From Methanosarcina sp. UBA5 (lineage in GTDB: Archaea; Halobacteriota; Methanosarcinia; Methanosarcinales; Methanosarcinaceae): DNA of 5,932 bases. The translations under genes and the position numbers were made by a program. The notes under the pieces were generated by a model, which had not been told where the DNA came from, searched no databases, and was given only the letters and a program-made list of their open reading frames with translations. Shown piece by piece: positions 1-5,786 of the stretch (positions within the stretch are counted from its first letter, which is position 1; each line of letters opens with the position of its first letter). The stretch is taken from assembly GCF_002505485.1 (NCBI RefSeq), contig NZ_DAVG01000035.1:1-5932 (forward strand), in the 5' to 3' direction.

Positions 1-504
1 TACCAGCCCGGGTACTATGTGGCTAATTCCGTAGAGTCCGTCGGGAAGCTGATTTCAGGTGCAACTTCAGCCGGGGCTGAGGTTTTCAACCTTGTGAGCT
101 TTGAGGATGTCATGATCCGGGAAAACGATAGAGTTACCGGAATCGTCATCAACTGGGGATCTGTCACGGCACAGCGCCTGCATGTAGATCCTCTCATGAT
201 TCGTACAAAACTCGTAATTGATGGAACAGGACATGAAGCGGTTGTATGCAATACAATTCTCAGAAAAATTCCAAATGCAAAAATTGGAAACCTCGGAAAG
301 CTCGGAGAAAAACCGATGTGGTCAGAAGTTGGCGAGCGCCTGGCTGTTGATGCAACCAAAGAAATTTATCCGGGCCTGATCGTTGCGGGCATGGCTGCAA
401 ATGCCGCAACCTGCTCTCCAAGAATGGGCCCAGTTTTCGGAGGCATGCTTCTCTCGGGAGAAAAGGCTGCAAAACTTGCCCTTGAAAAGCTTAAGGAACT
501 CTGA
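1..504 (+). CDS. thi4: Thi4-family thiazole synthase (sulfide-dependent type), 5'-truncated
   Basis: The frame is open from the first base and ends at TGA 502-504, giving 167 residues. Complete Thi4 proteins are about 260 residues, so the N-terminal part with the dinucleotide-binding glycine motif lies outside the window; the GTG at 19 is an internal codon, not the start. Family hallmarks are seen: HVDPL at visible residues 61-65, VIDGTGHEA at 72-80, and a C-terminal GMAANAATCSPRMGPVFGG block at 130-148 that closes the cofactor site. Thi4 enzymes build ADP-thiazole, the thiazole precursor of thiamine, from NAD and glycine in the cytoplasm. Yeast Thi4 gives up the sulfur of its own cysteine and dies after one turnover; enzymes of methanogens have histidine at that place and use free sulfide, so they are catalytic. 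His61 here fits the second type. Older annotations call such proteins ribose 1,5-bisphosphate isomerase. Family assignment is strong; the exact reaction is inferred from homologues. Confidence 0.93.
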   Translation, partial: YQPGYYVANSVESVGKLISGATSAGAEVFNLVSFEDVMIRENDRVTGIVINWGSVTAQRLHVDPLMIRTKLVIDGTGHEAVVCNTILRKIPNAKIGNLGKLGEKPMWSEVGERLAVDATKEIYPGLIVAGMAANAATCSPRMGPVFGGMLLSGEKAAKLALEKLKEL

Positions 505-550
505 TAACGATCCAGAAAGAACTTTTAGCCGAATTTTGCTCATATTGAGG

Positions 551-604
551 GCCGGAAAACAGAAGCCTTTCTTTTCCTGAGGAGGGTCTCCTGCCCTTTC
601 CGGC
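551..604. repeat. Nested inverted repeats between thi4 and tRNA-His, possible thi4 3'-end structure
   Basis: GCCGGAAA at 551-558 is perfectly complementary to TTTCCGGC at 597-604. Inside this span lies a small hairpin, AGGAG (580-584), loop GGT, CTCCT (588-592). A competing pairing also exists: GGAAAA at 554-559 with TTTTCC at 572-577, which uses the same left arm. The structure lies 47 bases after the thi4 stop and just before the tRNA promoter. It may end or protect the thi4 transcript; no function is demonstrated by the sequence. Confidence 0.5.
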
Positions 605-619
605 AAAAACTTTATATAA
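605..619 (+). promoter_or_regulatory. Archaeal TATA promoter (BRE plus TATA box) of tRNA-His
   Basis: The stretch AAAAACTTTATATAA combines a purine-rich BRE-like segment (605-610) with a strong TATA box (611-619). Archaeal transcription normally starts about 25 bases downstream of the box centre, here about 640, which would give a 5' leader of roughly 25 bases before the mature tRNA at 667. No protein start codon nearby competes for this promoter. Confidence 0.75.
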
Positions 620-666
620 AAAAACTCCTTCTATAGCTTGCTTCAATCTGAAGTACCAGACCCTGT

Positions 667-739
667 GGCCGGGGTAGGGTAGAGGCCATCCTGTGGCCCT
701 GTGGAGGCTACGACCCGAGTTCGATTCTCGGTCCCGGCC
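667..739 (+). tRNA. tRNA-His, anticodon GTG
   Basis: A complete cloverleaf can be folded by hand. The acceptor stem is GCCGGGG (668-674) with TCCCGGC (732-738), closed by one G-U pair. The D arm runs from GGGT (677-680) to TCCT (689-692). The anticodon stem TGGCC (694-698) pairs with GGCTA (706-710), including one G-U pair, around the loop CTGTGGA (699-705) with anticodon GTG at 701-703. A four-base variable loop is followed by the T arm CCGAG, TTCGATT, CTCGG (715-731). The base before the acceptor stem (667) is G and the discriminator (739) is C, so the gene encodes the G-1:C73 pair that HisRS recognises. CCA is not encoded and must be added after transcription. The anticodon and the G-1:C73 pair agree, so identity is secure. 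Confidence 0.96.
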
Positions 740-740
740 C

Positions 741-779
741 TAACTATTTCTTTTAAATTTTTATTTCTCTTATCTTTTA
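741..779 (+). terminator. T-rich termination region of tRNA-His
   Basis: Right after the tRNA the sequence turns pyrimidine-rich with T runs at about 747-755, 758-766 and 773-778. Archaeal RNA polymerase commonly stops at oligo-T tracts without needing a hairpin. The rest of the spacer, about 780-870, is also pyrimidine-rich and holds no credible reading frame. Confidence 0.55.
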
Positions 780-874
780 ACAGACTCCTTTGTTTCTGTG
801 GAAGTGTTTTTTACTTTTTACTCTCTTGCATGGTGTCTTTCAACCTTCTTTTAACATCTGTAATTTACCTGTAA

Positions 875-882
875 CTTATATC
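875..882 (+). promoter_or_regulatory. Probable TATA box of the radical SAM gene
   Basis: CTTATATC sits about 37 bases ahead of the ATG at 916. Initiation some 25 bases downstream would fall near 903-906, giving a leader of about 10 bases for the ATG at 916 or about 30 for the ATG at 934. A second AT-rich element, TGTATACTT at 892-900, is too close to the start to act as the main box. There is no strong Shine-Dalgarno sequence in front of either ATG. Confidence 0.45.
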
Positions 883-915
883 TGACTGGACTGTATACTT
901 TCGATTATCAAGCAA

Positions 916-2643
916 ATGGAAACAAGAATTGACATGAAAGCACTCATTATAGACGGCTATGTGGATGAACCTGCCTGTCTTGGGGTTCCTCCTTACATTT
1001 CTCCCTATCCGCGTTATATAGCAGGCGCTCTCAGGGAACGTGGGCTTTCCGAAAAGGACATTCACTACCTGACCATTGACACCCTGCGAGAGAACCCGCC
1101 CGGAGCAGGGGAACTTACAGGAAAAGCAGACCTTGTTGTCATTATAGCAGGCATGACTGTGCCAGGTAAATATCTTCGGGCTTCCCCAATCACTCCCAGG
1201 GAAATCGAGACAATTTTCCGAACTGCACACGGGGCAAAAGTTATAGGTGGGCCTATAAGGCTCGGTTTCAGTGACGAAGGCGGAAGGGCTGCAAAAGGTA
1301 CTGAAGACAGGATAAAACTCTCAGGTGCAGTGCTTGCCAGAATGGATCTTGAAGCTTTTGTTTATGATCTGTTTAAGGACGGCATTAGCGGAGTTTCTCC
1401 TGCGAAGCTCAGAGATCCCGAGGCTGTAGAGCACCGCTTCAGGACAACAGCTGAAATCGGACGCTGGGGACCCAGGGGAGCTTTTTTGGTCAGGCAGCAC
1501 CCTGATTATCCTTACTGCATGTGTGAGCTTGAGACTTACAGGGGTTGCGGCAGACAGGTTCACTGTTCTTTCTGTACAGAGCCTTTTTATGGGGCTTCCG
1601 ACTACCGTCCCATAGAGGATGTAATCTCCGAGGCATCCGCCCTTTACTCCCACGGAGCCCGCTATTTTAGGATTGGTAGGCAGCCTGACCTTTTTTCCTA
1701 TCACGGAACGGACACAGGAGGCCCTGTCCCAAGGCCCAATCCAGAAGCTATTGAAAGGCTCTACAGGGGAATCCGAAACTCAGCTCCAGAGCTGTCTGTG
1801 CTCCATATGGACAATGCAAACCCGATTACGCTTGCAGCCTATCCTGAAGAGTCGGAACAGATCCTGAAAACGATAATTAAATATCATACCGCAGGAGACG
1901 TGGCGGCTTTTGGGATGGAGAGTGCCGATAGGGCAGTAATTGAGGCCAATTCCCTTAAGGCAACTTCTGAAGAGGTTTTTGAGGCGATCAAACTTGTGAA
2001 CAGGCTTGGAGCCGTTCAAGGAGCAAACGGGCTTCCAGAAATCCTTCCGGGCATCAATTTCGTGCATGGACTGATGGGCGAATCCAAGAAAACTTTTCAG
2101 CTCAATTATGATTTCCTGAAGCATGTGCTAGATTCGGGGCTGCTACTTCGCAGGATCAATATCCGCCAGGTCATGGCTTTTCCCGGAACTCCAATGTATG
2201 GAAAAGACGAAGCTGCAAGAAAGCACAAAAAGCTCTTTCTGGACTACAAGGAACGAGTAAGGAAGACTATTGATCTCCCAATGTTGCGGCGTGTTGTGCC
2301 TGAAGGTACCGTACTCAGAGATGTAATATGTGAGGTTCACGAAAAAGGAGTCACTTTTGGGAGGCAGCTTGGTTCATACCCTTTGCTGGTTGGAGTTCCC
2401 GCTTCTTTGCCTTTGCGAAAATTTACTGACATTACGATCACAGGGCACGGGATGCGCTCGATTACAGGCATACCTTATCCTCTACTTATTAACACTGCTT
2501 CTCCCAATCTTATCCGTGAACTTCCCGGGCTTGGCAGGAAAGCTGCGGATTCGATAATTGCTGGAGTTCCTTATATTGACAGAGAAGACTTTCTCAGGCG
2601 TGTAAATGAAGGAGACAAGTTTCTCCGGTTTGTTGAGATTTAA
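916..2643 (+). CDS. Radical SAM protein with C-terminal helix-hairpin-helix (COG1031-like)
   Basis: A 575-residue soluble protein whose specific reaction I do not know. Residues 8-120 resemble the Rossmann-like N-terminal region of the cobalamin-binding radical SAM group, opening with DGYVDEPACLGVPPY (13-27), but no DxHxxG cobalamin motif is visible, so B12 binding is unsupported. The radical SAM barrel follows; its cluster cysteines are Cys211, Cys217 and Cys220 (ETYRGCGRQVHCSFC), a CX5CX2C spacing instead of the usual CX3CX2C. FGMESADRAVIEANSLKAT (332-350) is a typical late barrel strand and helix. Residues about 462-520 look like a TRAM-type beta barrel, and 528-562, with ELPGLGRKAADSII, is a helix-hairpin-helix; both suggest nucleic acid contact. 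An in-frame TGA at 883-885 limits the start. ATG 916 is used, but ATG 934 (Met7) begins MKALIIDGY and may be the true start. It stands alone between a tRNA and a spacer. Confidence 0.9.
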   Translation: METRIDMKALIIDGYVDEPACLGVPPYISPYPRYIAGALRERGLSEKDIHYLTIDTLRENPPGAGELTGKADLVVIIAGMTVPGKYLRASPITPREIETIFRTAHGAKVIGGPIRLGFSDEGGRAAKGTEDRIKLSGAVLARMDLEAFVYDLFKDGISGVSPAKLRDPEAVEHRFRTTAEIGRWGPRGAFLVRQHPDYPYCMCELETYRGCGRQVHCSFCTEPFYGASDYRPIEDVISEASALYSHGARYFRIGRQPDLFSYHGTDTGGPVPRPNPEAIERLYRGIRNSAPELSVLHMDNANPITLAAYPEESEQILKTIIKYHTAGDVAAFGMESADRAVIEANSLKATSEEVFEAIKLVNRLGAVQGANGLPEILPGINFVHGLMGESKKTFQLNYDFLKHVLDSGLLLRRINIRQVMAFPGTPMYGKDEAARKHKKLFLDYKERVRKTIDLPMLRRVVPEGTVLRDVICEVHEKGVTFGRQLGSYPLLVGVPASLPLRKFTDITITGHGMRSITGIPYPLLINTASPNLIRELPGLGRKAADSIIAGVPYIDREDFLRRVNEGDKFLRFVEI

Positions 2644-2645
2644 TA

Positions 2646-2660
2646 GTTTTCAAATTTTAG
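2646..2660 (+). terminator. T-rich stop after the radical SAM gene
   Basis: Two T4 runs (TTTT at 2647-2650 and 2655-2658) follow the TAA at 2641-2643 within 15 bases. This fits simple oligo-T termination in archaea, but the tracts are short and no hairpin precedes them, so the call is weak. Confidence 0.3.
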
Positions 2661-2675
2661 TTATTAAGTTTCGAT

Positions 2676-2740
2676 ATTCTTAGAGTCAACTGAGAGATTC
2701 ATAGGGTTGGATTACTAGACTCATAGAGTCGGATCCATGT
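2676..2740. repeat. Three degenerate tandem copies of a 21-22 bp unit
   Basis: The units begin at 2676 (ATTCTTAGAGTC), 2697 (ATTCATAGGGTT) and 2719 (ACTCATAGAGTC); each copy is recognisable mainly over its first 12-16 bases, and copies two and three also share GGAT after that. Copy three contains a small perfect hairpin, GACTC, ATA, GAGTC (2718-2730). A spacing of about two helical turns would place the units on one face of the DNA. The stretch carries no reading frame that can be supported. Confidence 0.45.
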
Positions 2741-2775
2741 TGCCTGATGTTGGATACTGATAATTCGCAGCTTTT

Positions 2776-2802
2776 AACCCTTTGGGCTCAGGGTTTACCC
2801 TG
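2776..2802. promoter_or_regulatory. Competing hairpins and a dyad in the spacer before the small membrane gene
   Basis: AACCCT at 2776-2781 can pair with AGGGTT at 2790-2795, while CAGGGT at 2789-2794 forms a perfect dyad with ACCCTG at 2797-2802 (two bases between). The two pairings share the AGGG segment and cannot form together. It could be a protein-binding dyad, a leftover terminator, or an RNA switch; the probable TATA box for the next gene lies downstream at 2878, so it would not be in that gene's leader. Nothing else is seen in 2803-2870. Confidence 0.35.
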
Positions 2803-2870
2803 GTCTAAGGCGGTTCTTTAAAGAGTTTTTCGAATTCATACTTTTCTAGATCTCCAGAGCTTTCTTTAAG

Positions 2871-2886
2871 ACAAACACTTATTTAT
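2871..2886 (+). promoter_or_regulatory. Probable TATA promoter of the small membrane protein gene
   Basis: ACAAACACTTATTTAT has an A-rich BRE-like half (2871-2877) and a TATA-like half (2878-2886). The predicted start of transcription, about 2907-2910, leaves a leader of some 35 bases that includes the ribosome binding site at 2934. Confidence 0.45.
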
Positions 2887-2933
2887 CCAATCGAGAATCA
2901 TTTTTACTTGGTATTTCGGATGGGATTCTTTAA

Positions 2934-2939
2934 GGGGGA
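2934..2939 (+). promoter_or_regulatory. Ribosome binding site that favours the TTG at 2945
   Basis: GGGGGA is the only Shine-Dalgarno-like purine run in front of the small gene. It lies 5-6 bases from TTG 2945 but only 2-3 from the preceding TTG at 2942, so the second TTG is the better start. Confidence 0.5.
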
Positions 2940-2944
2940 TTTTG

Positions 2945-3154
2945 TTGAGCGAAAGCGCGGAAAATTTGTACAGAGTAAAAATTGCTCTTCAGCTCAGTTT
3001 TATTGTCTGGGTTATGCTTGTGATTTTCATGTTCTATGCTACGTTTGAGGCAACGACCAAAATGTACGGCACCTTTTTGTTGCTGTTTATGGTAATTATC
3101 TTCACTCCTTTTCTGCCGGATGGGGCAGGTTATGAGGAAGGCAAGCCTAAGTAA
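2945..3154 (+). CDS. Small two-helix membrane protein, unknown function
   Basis: I do not recognise this protein. The frame is bounded upstream by TAA 2867-2869 and ends at TAA 3152-3154. No ATG or GTG is available at the right place; two adjacent TTG codons (2942 and 2945) are, and the second suits the ribosome binding site, giving 69 residues. Counting from the TTG at 2942, a short polar N-terminus (SESAENLYRVK) is followed by a hydrophobic helix at about 14-34, a short polar loop with FEATTKMYG, a second helix at about 43-58 (FLLLFMVIIFTPFL) and a charged tail ending EEGKPK. Two membrane spans with both ends on the same side is the likely topology. It converges on the ATPase gene with a 70-base gap, so co-transcription with the ATPase is excluded. 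The clean hydrophobic pattern argues for a real gene, as do the promoter and ribosome binding site; the minus-strand frame over the same bases is basic and low in pattern. Confidence 0.7.
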   Translation: MSESAENLYRVKIALQLSFIVWVMLVIFMFYATFEATTKMYGTFLLLFMVIIFTPFLPDGAGYEEGKPK

Positions 3155-3178
3155 CTTCAAGGTAAACCGGGATTTCTA

Positions 3179-3217
3179 CTGTCAGTATAGCTGTCGTCAA
3201 TATATCTGTCAGTACAG
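3179..3217. repeat. CTGTC direct repeats between convergent genes
   Basis: CTGTCAGTA occurs at 3179-3187 and 3206-3214, with a partial copy CTGTCGTCA at 3191-3199. The last copy extends to CTGTCAGTACAG (3206-3217), whose ends are complementary. The block fills most of the gap between two genes that run towards each other. It may help separate the two transcripts, but no classic terminator hairpin with a T tail is evident. Confidence 0.4.
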
Positions 3218-3224
3218 GTAACTC

Positions 3225-5753
3225 TCAAAATTTTACTTTTTTATAAAAAATTCTCTTTATTGTCTCAGCTGTAAAGATGTAAAATCCTATTATGGCTCCA
3301 ATAATTAAAATAACCTTTATAGGAAGAGGTTTGAACCCAAAGGGAGCTGCAAAAGGAGTTAGCGGGAAACCAAGAGTCAGGACTACGATCAATGCAGTGG
3401 CAACCAACAGGTATTTTCCTGGCCTGCTCCTGAAGAAAGGCTTTCGGCTTCGGATTACCAGCACTATAAGAGATGCTGAAATTACTGATTCTATAAACCA
3501 GCCTGTCCTGAATTGTTCTATCATACCTGGTAGTAGGAGAAGCAGAGCCCCGAAGGTTAAGTAGTCGAAGACCGAACTGGTAAAGCCAAATGTCATCATA
3601 AACTTGCGGATGAAATTTATGTCCCAGCGGTGTGGCTCTTCAACCAACTCTTTATCAACAGTATCTGTGGCTATGGTCATTTCCGGAAAATCAGTCAATA
3701 AATTAGTTAGCAGGATCTGTGTGGGCAGTAGAGGAAGAAAGGGCAAGAAAAGGGACGCTCCTGCCATGCTGAACATATTCCCAAAGTTGGCGCTGGTAGC
3801 CATGAAAACATACTTCAGCGTATTGGCAAAAGTTTTTCGTCCGCCTTTAACACCTTCTACAAGTGCATCCAGGCTCTTTTCCATCAGCACAATATCTGCA
3901 GCTTCTTTGGCGACATCTGCAGCACTGTCAACTGAAATTCCTACATCGGCTGCATGAAGAGCCGATGCATCATTAATACCGTCTCCCATATACCCAACGA
4001 CATTTCCTCTCTTCTTAAGTGCAAGGATAATACGTTCTTTTTGATTTGGCTCTACCTCGGCAAAGATGTCAATGTCATTTACTTTCCTTATAAGGGCCTC
4101 ACTGCTCATTCGGGCAATTTCGCTTCCGGTTAGAATTTCGGAGTCCTTAAGCCCTACATCTCGACTTATACGGGCAGCCACAAGTTTGTTATCTCCGGTA
4201 ATAATTTTCAGAGAAATCCCAAGCTGTTCCATATTTTCTATCGTTTTTGCAATGTCTGGCTTCAATGGATCAAAAAACAAGAGAAGTCCTAGAAAGGTCA
4301 TTCCATTTTCCTGTTCTTTTTCGATAGTTGTCTGCTGGTTCATGTCCCTGTATGCAATTCCGAGTATTCGAAACTCTTTTTCACTTAACTCCTTAAATTG
4401 CTGCTCAATTTGTTCCTTGACCTCAGAAATTTCTACCGTTTTTCCAGGTTCCATTTCTGCTAAGGTGCAGATTTCAAGAATATTAGAGAGCGCACCTTTA
4501 GTGATCATCAGGCTATTATTGTTTTTTGAGACAAGAACGCTTAATCGCCTGCGTGTAAAATCATAAGGGACCTCGTCCAGTCTCTTATATTCTGACATGT
4601 CAAATTTGCTCTGTGCCAGGATTGCCCGGTCGATAGGGTTTTTAAAACCCTTCTGGAAATAGGCATTGAGGCTGGCGTAAAGAAAGATTTTTTCATTCTT
4701 GCCTCCTTTCATATCCAGGATAGAATGAAGTTGAAGTTCTCCTTCTGTCAGAGTGCCGGTCTTGTCGGAGCATAGCAGGTTCATACTGCCGAGATTCTCA
4801 ATTGAAGCCAGCCTCTTGACAATCACTTTATTTTGCGCCATCTCTCTTGCGCCGTGAGAAAGGTTAACACTTATAATTGCAGGTAAAAGTTGCGGTGTAA
4901 GTCCAACTGCAATCGCAAGGGAGAAAAGGAAAGATTCCAGAATCGGGCGATGAAGATAAACATTGATTGCAAAGATTGCGATAACCATCAGCAGGGTAAC
5001 TTCCATCAGAAAATGACCAAACTTTGCAACACCTTTTTCAAACTCCGTTTCTGGAGCACTGGTTTTTAACTCTTCCGATATTTTTCCAAACTCTGTTTTT
5101 TTCCCTGTAGCCACTGCCAGTGCTTTTCCACTCCCGCTTTCCACACTGGTTCCCATCCAGAGGGAGTTTGTACGCTGTGCAAGAGGGGTTTCTGCATTCA
5201 ATGTTTTTGTTGATTTTTCTACCGGGTAAGTCTCTCCAGTGAGAGTAGCCTCATTGACAAAAAGTCCCTTTGATTCCAGAATCAGGCAGTCAGCAGGAAC
5301 TATATCGCCTGCGTTGAAGATTATTACGTCTCCAGGTACTATTTGTTCTATAGGAATTTCCTCTTCTTTTCCGTCCCTTAATACTGCTGCCTTCACCTCG
5401 ACTGCACTGAGCAATTTTTCAAAGGCATCTGCAGCTCCTTTCTCCTGCCAGAAACCGAGTAGACTGCTGATCAGGATGATGGTTACAATAATTACAGTAT
5501 CTGTAACGTCTCCAAGAAAGAAAGATAGTCCGGCTGCAAAAAGCAAAATGAGAGTAATCGGACTCTTAAACTGGGAAAGTAAGATTGTAAGGGTATTTGA
5601 ACTCTTTTTTGGTTTAAGGAGATTGGCACCATATTTTTTAAGGCGTTTACTACTTTCTAAGCTACTCAAGCCTTCGTCGGTTGTTTGTAGCCTCTGGAGC
5701 ATTTCTGGCACAGGAACGCTCCAGAACCTGATGTTATTCTGGCCTTGTGTCAA
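3225..5753 (-). CDS. mgtA: MgtA-like P-type ATPase, probable Mg2+ transporter
   Basis: An 842-residue P-type cation pump of the P3B (MgtA/MgtB) type, slightly shorter than the roughly 900 residues of the enterobacterial protein. An N-terminal cation-ATPase domain (about 8-48) leads into two helices (55-79, 84-103). The actuator domain has TGET at 172-175. Helix 4 carries LTPQLLPAI (285-293), the metal-path segment. The phosphorylation site is DKTGTLT with Asp330; nucleotide binding uses TKGA (418-421), and the hinge shows TGDN (519-522) and GDGIND (590-595). About six further helices follow, the first with NFGNMFSMAGASLFLPFLP (656-674), a stretch close to MgtA. All catalytic residues are present. 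It should couple ATP hydrolysis to cation movement across the cell membrane, Mg2+ uptake being most likely; the metal is inferred from family similarity. The start is TTG, chosen because a GGGAGA site precedes it by 7 bases and the family N-terminus follows at residue 10; the next Met (18) would cut into that domain. A partial gene lies 33 bases upstream. Confidence 0.93.
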   Translation of the reverse strand: MTQGQNNIRFWSVPVPEMLQRLQTTDEGLSSLESSKRLKKYGANLLKPKKSSNTLTILLSQFKSPITLILLFAAGLSFFLGDVTDTVIIVTIILISSLLGFWQEKGAADAFEKLLSAVEVKAAVLRDGKEEEIPIEQIVPGDVIIFNAGDIVPADCLILESKGLFVNEATLTGETYPVEKSTKTLNAETPLAQRTNSLWMGTSVESGSGKALAVATGKKTEFGKISEELKTSAPETEFEKGVAKFGHFLMEVTLLMVIAIFAINVYLHRPILESFLFSLAIAVGLTPQLLPAIISVNLSHGAREMAQNKVIVKRLASIENLGSMNLLCSDKTGTLTEGELQLHSILDMKGGKNEKIFLYASLNAYFQKGFKNPIDRAILAQSKFDMSEYKRLDEVPYDFTRRRLSVLVSKNNNSLMITKGALSNILEICTLAEMEPGKTVEISEVKEQIEQQFKELSEKEFRILGIAYRDMNQQTTIEKEQENGMTFLGLLLFFDPLKPDIAKTIENMEQLGISLKIITGDNKLVAARISRDVGLKDSEILTGSEIARMSSEALIRKVNDIDIFAEVEPNQKERIILALKKRGNVVGYMGDGINDASALHAADVGISVDSAADVAKEAADIVLMEKSLDALVEGVKGGRKTFANTLKYVFMATSANFGNMFSMAGASLFLPFLPLLPTQILLTNLLTDFPEMTIATDTVDKELVEEPHRWDINFIRKFMMTFGFTSSVFDYLTFGALLLLLPGMIEQFRTGWFIESVISASLIVLVIRSRKPFFRSRPGKYLLVATALIVVLTLGFPLTPFAAPFGFKPLPIKVILIIGAIIGFYIFTAETIKRIFYKKVKF

Positions 5754-5760
5754 CAGAATC

Positions 5761-5766
5761 TCTCCC
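5761..5766 (-). promoter_or_regulatory. Ribosome binding site fixing the TTG start of the ATPase
   Basis: On the minus strand GGGAGA, within a longer GAGAGGGAGA run (5761-5770), sits 7 bases before TTG 5753. It is a good Shine-Dalgarno match at normal distance. A GTG further upstream is out of frame, so TTG is the supported start. Confidence 0.65.
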
Positions 5767-5786
5767 TCTCACTTGCCTATCTTTTC

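Noticed and set aside
15..359. Minus-strand frame of 114 codons opposite thi4
   Set aside because: It is the shadow of a strongly conserved Thi4 frame, which is open through the window edge with clear motifs.
505..915. Integration site or mobile element at the tRNA gene
   Set aside because: tRNA 3' ends are common integration sites, but no repeat of the tRNA 3' end, integrase or transposase is present in the window.
1321..1704. Minus-strand frame of 127 codons inside the radical SAM gene
   Set aside because: It lies wholly opposite the conserved radical SAM core and shows no family motif of its own.
2930..3160. Minus-strand reading frame of 76 codons over the small membrane gene
   Set aside because: Its product is basic with no domain-like pattern, no good ribosome binding site was seen, and it overlaps the plus-strand frame that has a clear two-helix pattern and upstream signals.
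2676..3217. CRISPR array or defence locus
   Set aside because: The repeats are short, degenerate and directly adjacent without unique spacers, and no cas or other defence gene is seen.
4066..4566. Long plus-strand frame (166 codons) inside the ATPase gene
   Set aside because: It is the antisense of a conserved P-type ATPase domain; the serine- and isoleucine-rich product is what the reverse of such a gene gives.
5754..5786. Mg2+ riboswitch or long leader in front of the ATPase
   Set aside because: Only 33 bases separate the upstream stop from the ATPase start, too few for a structured metal-sensing leader; any such element would have to lie beyond the window.
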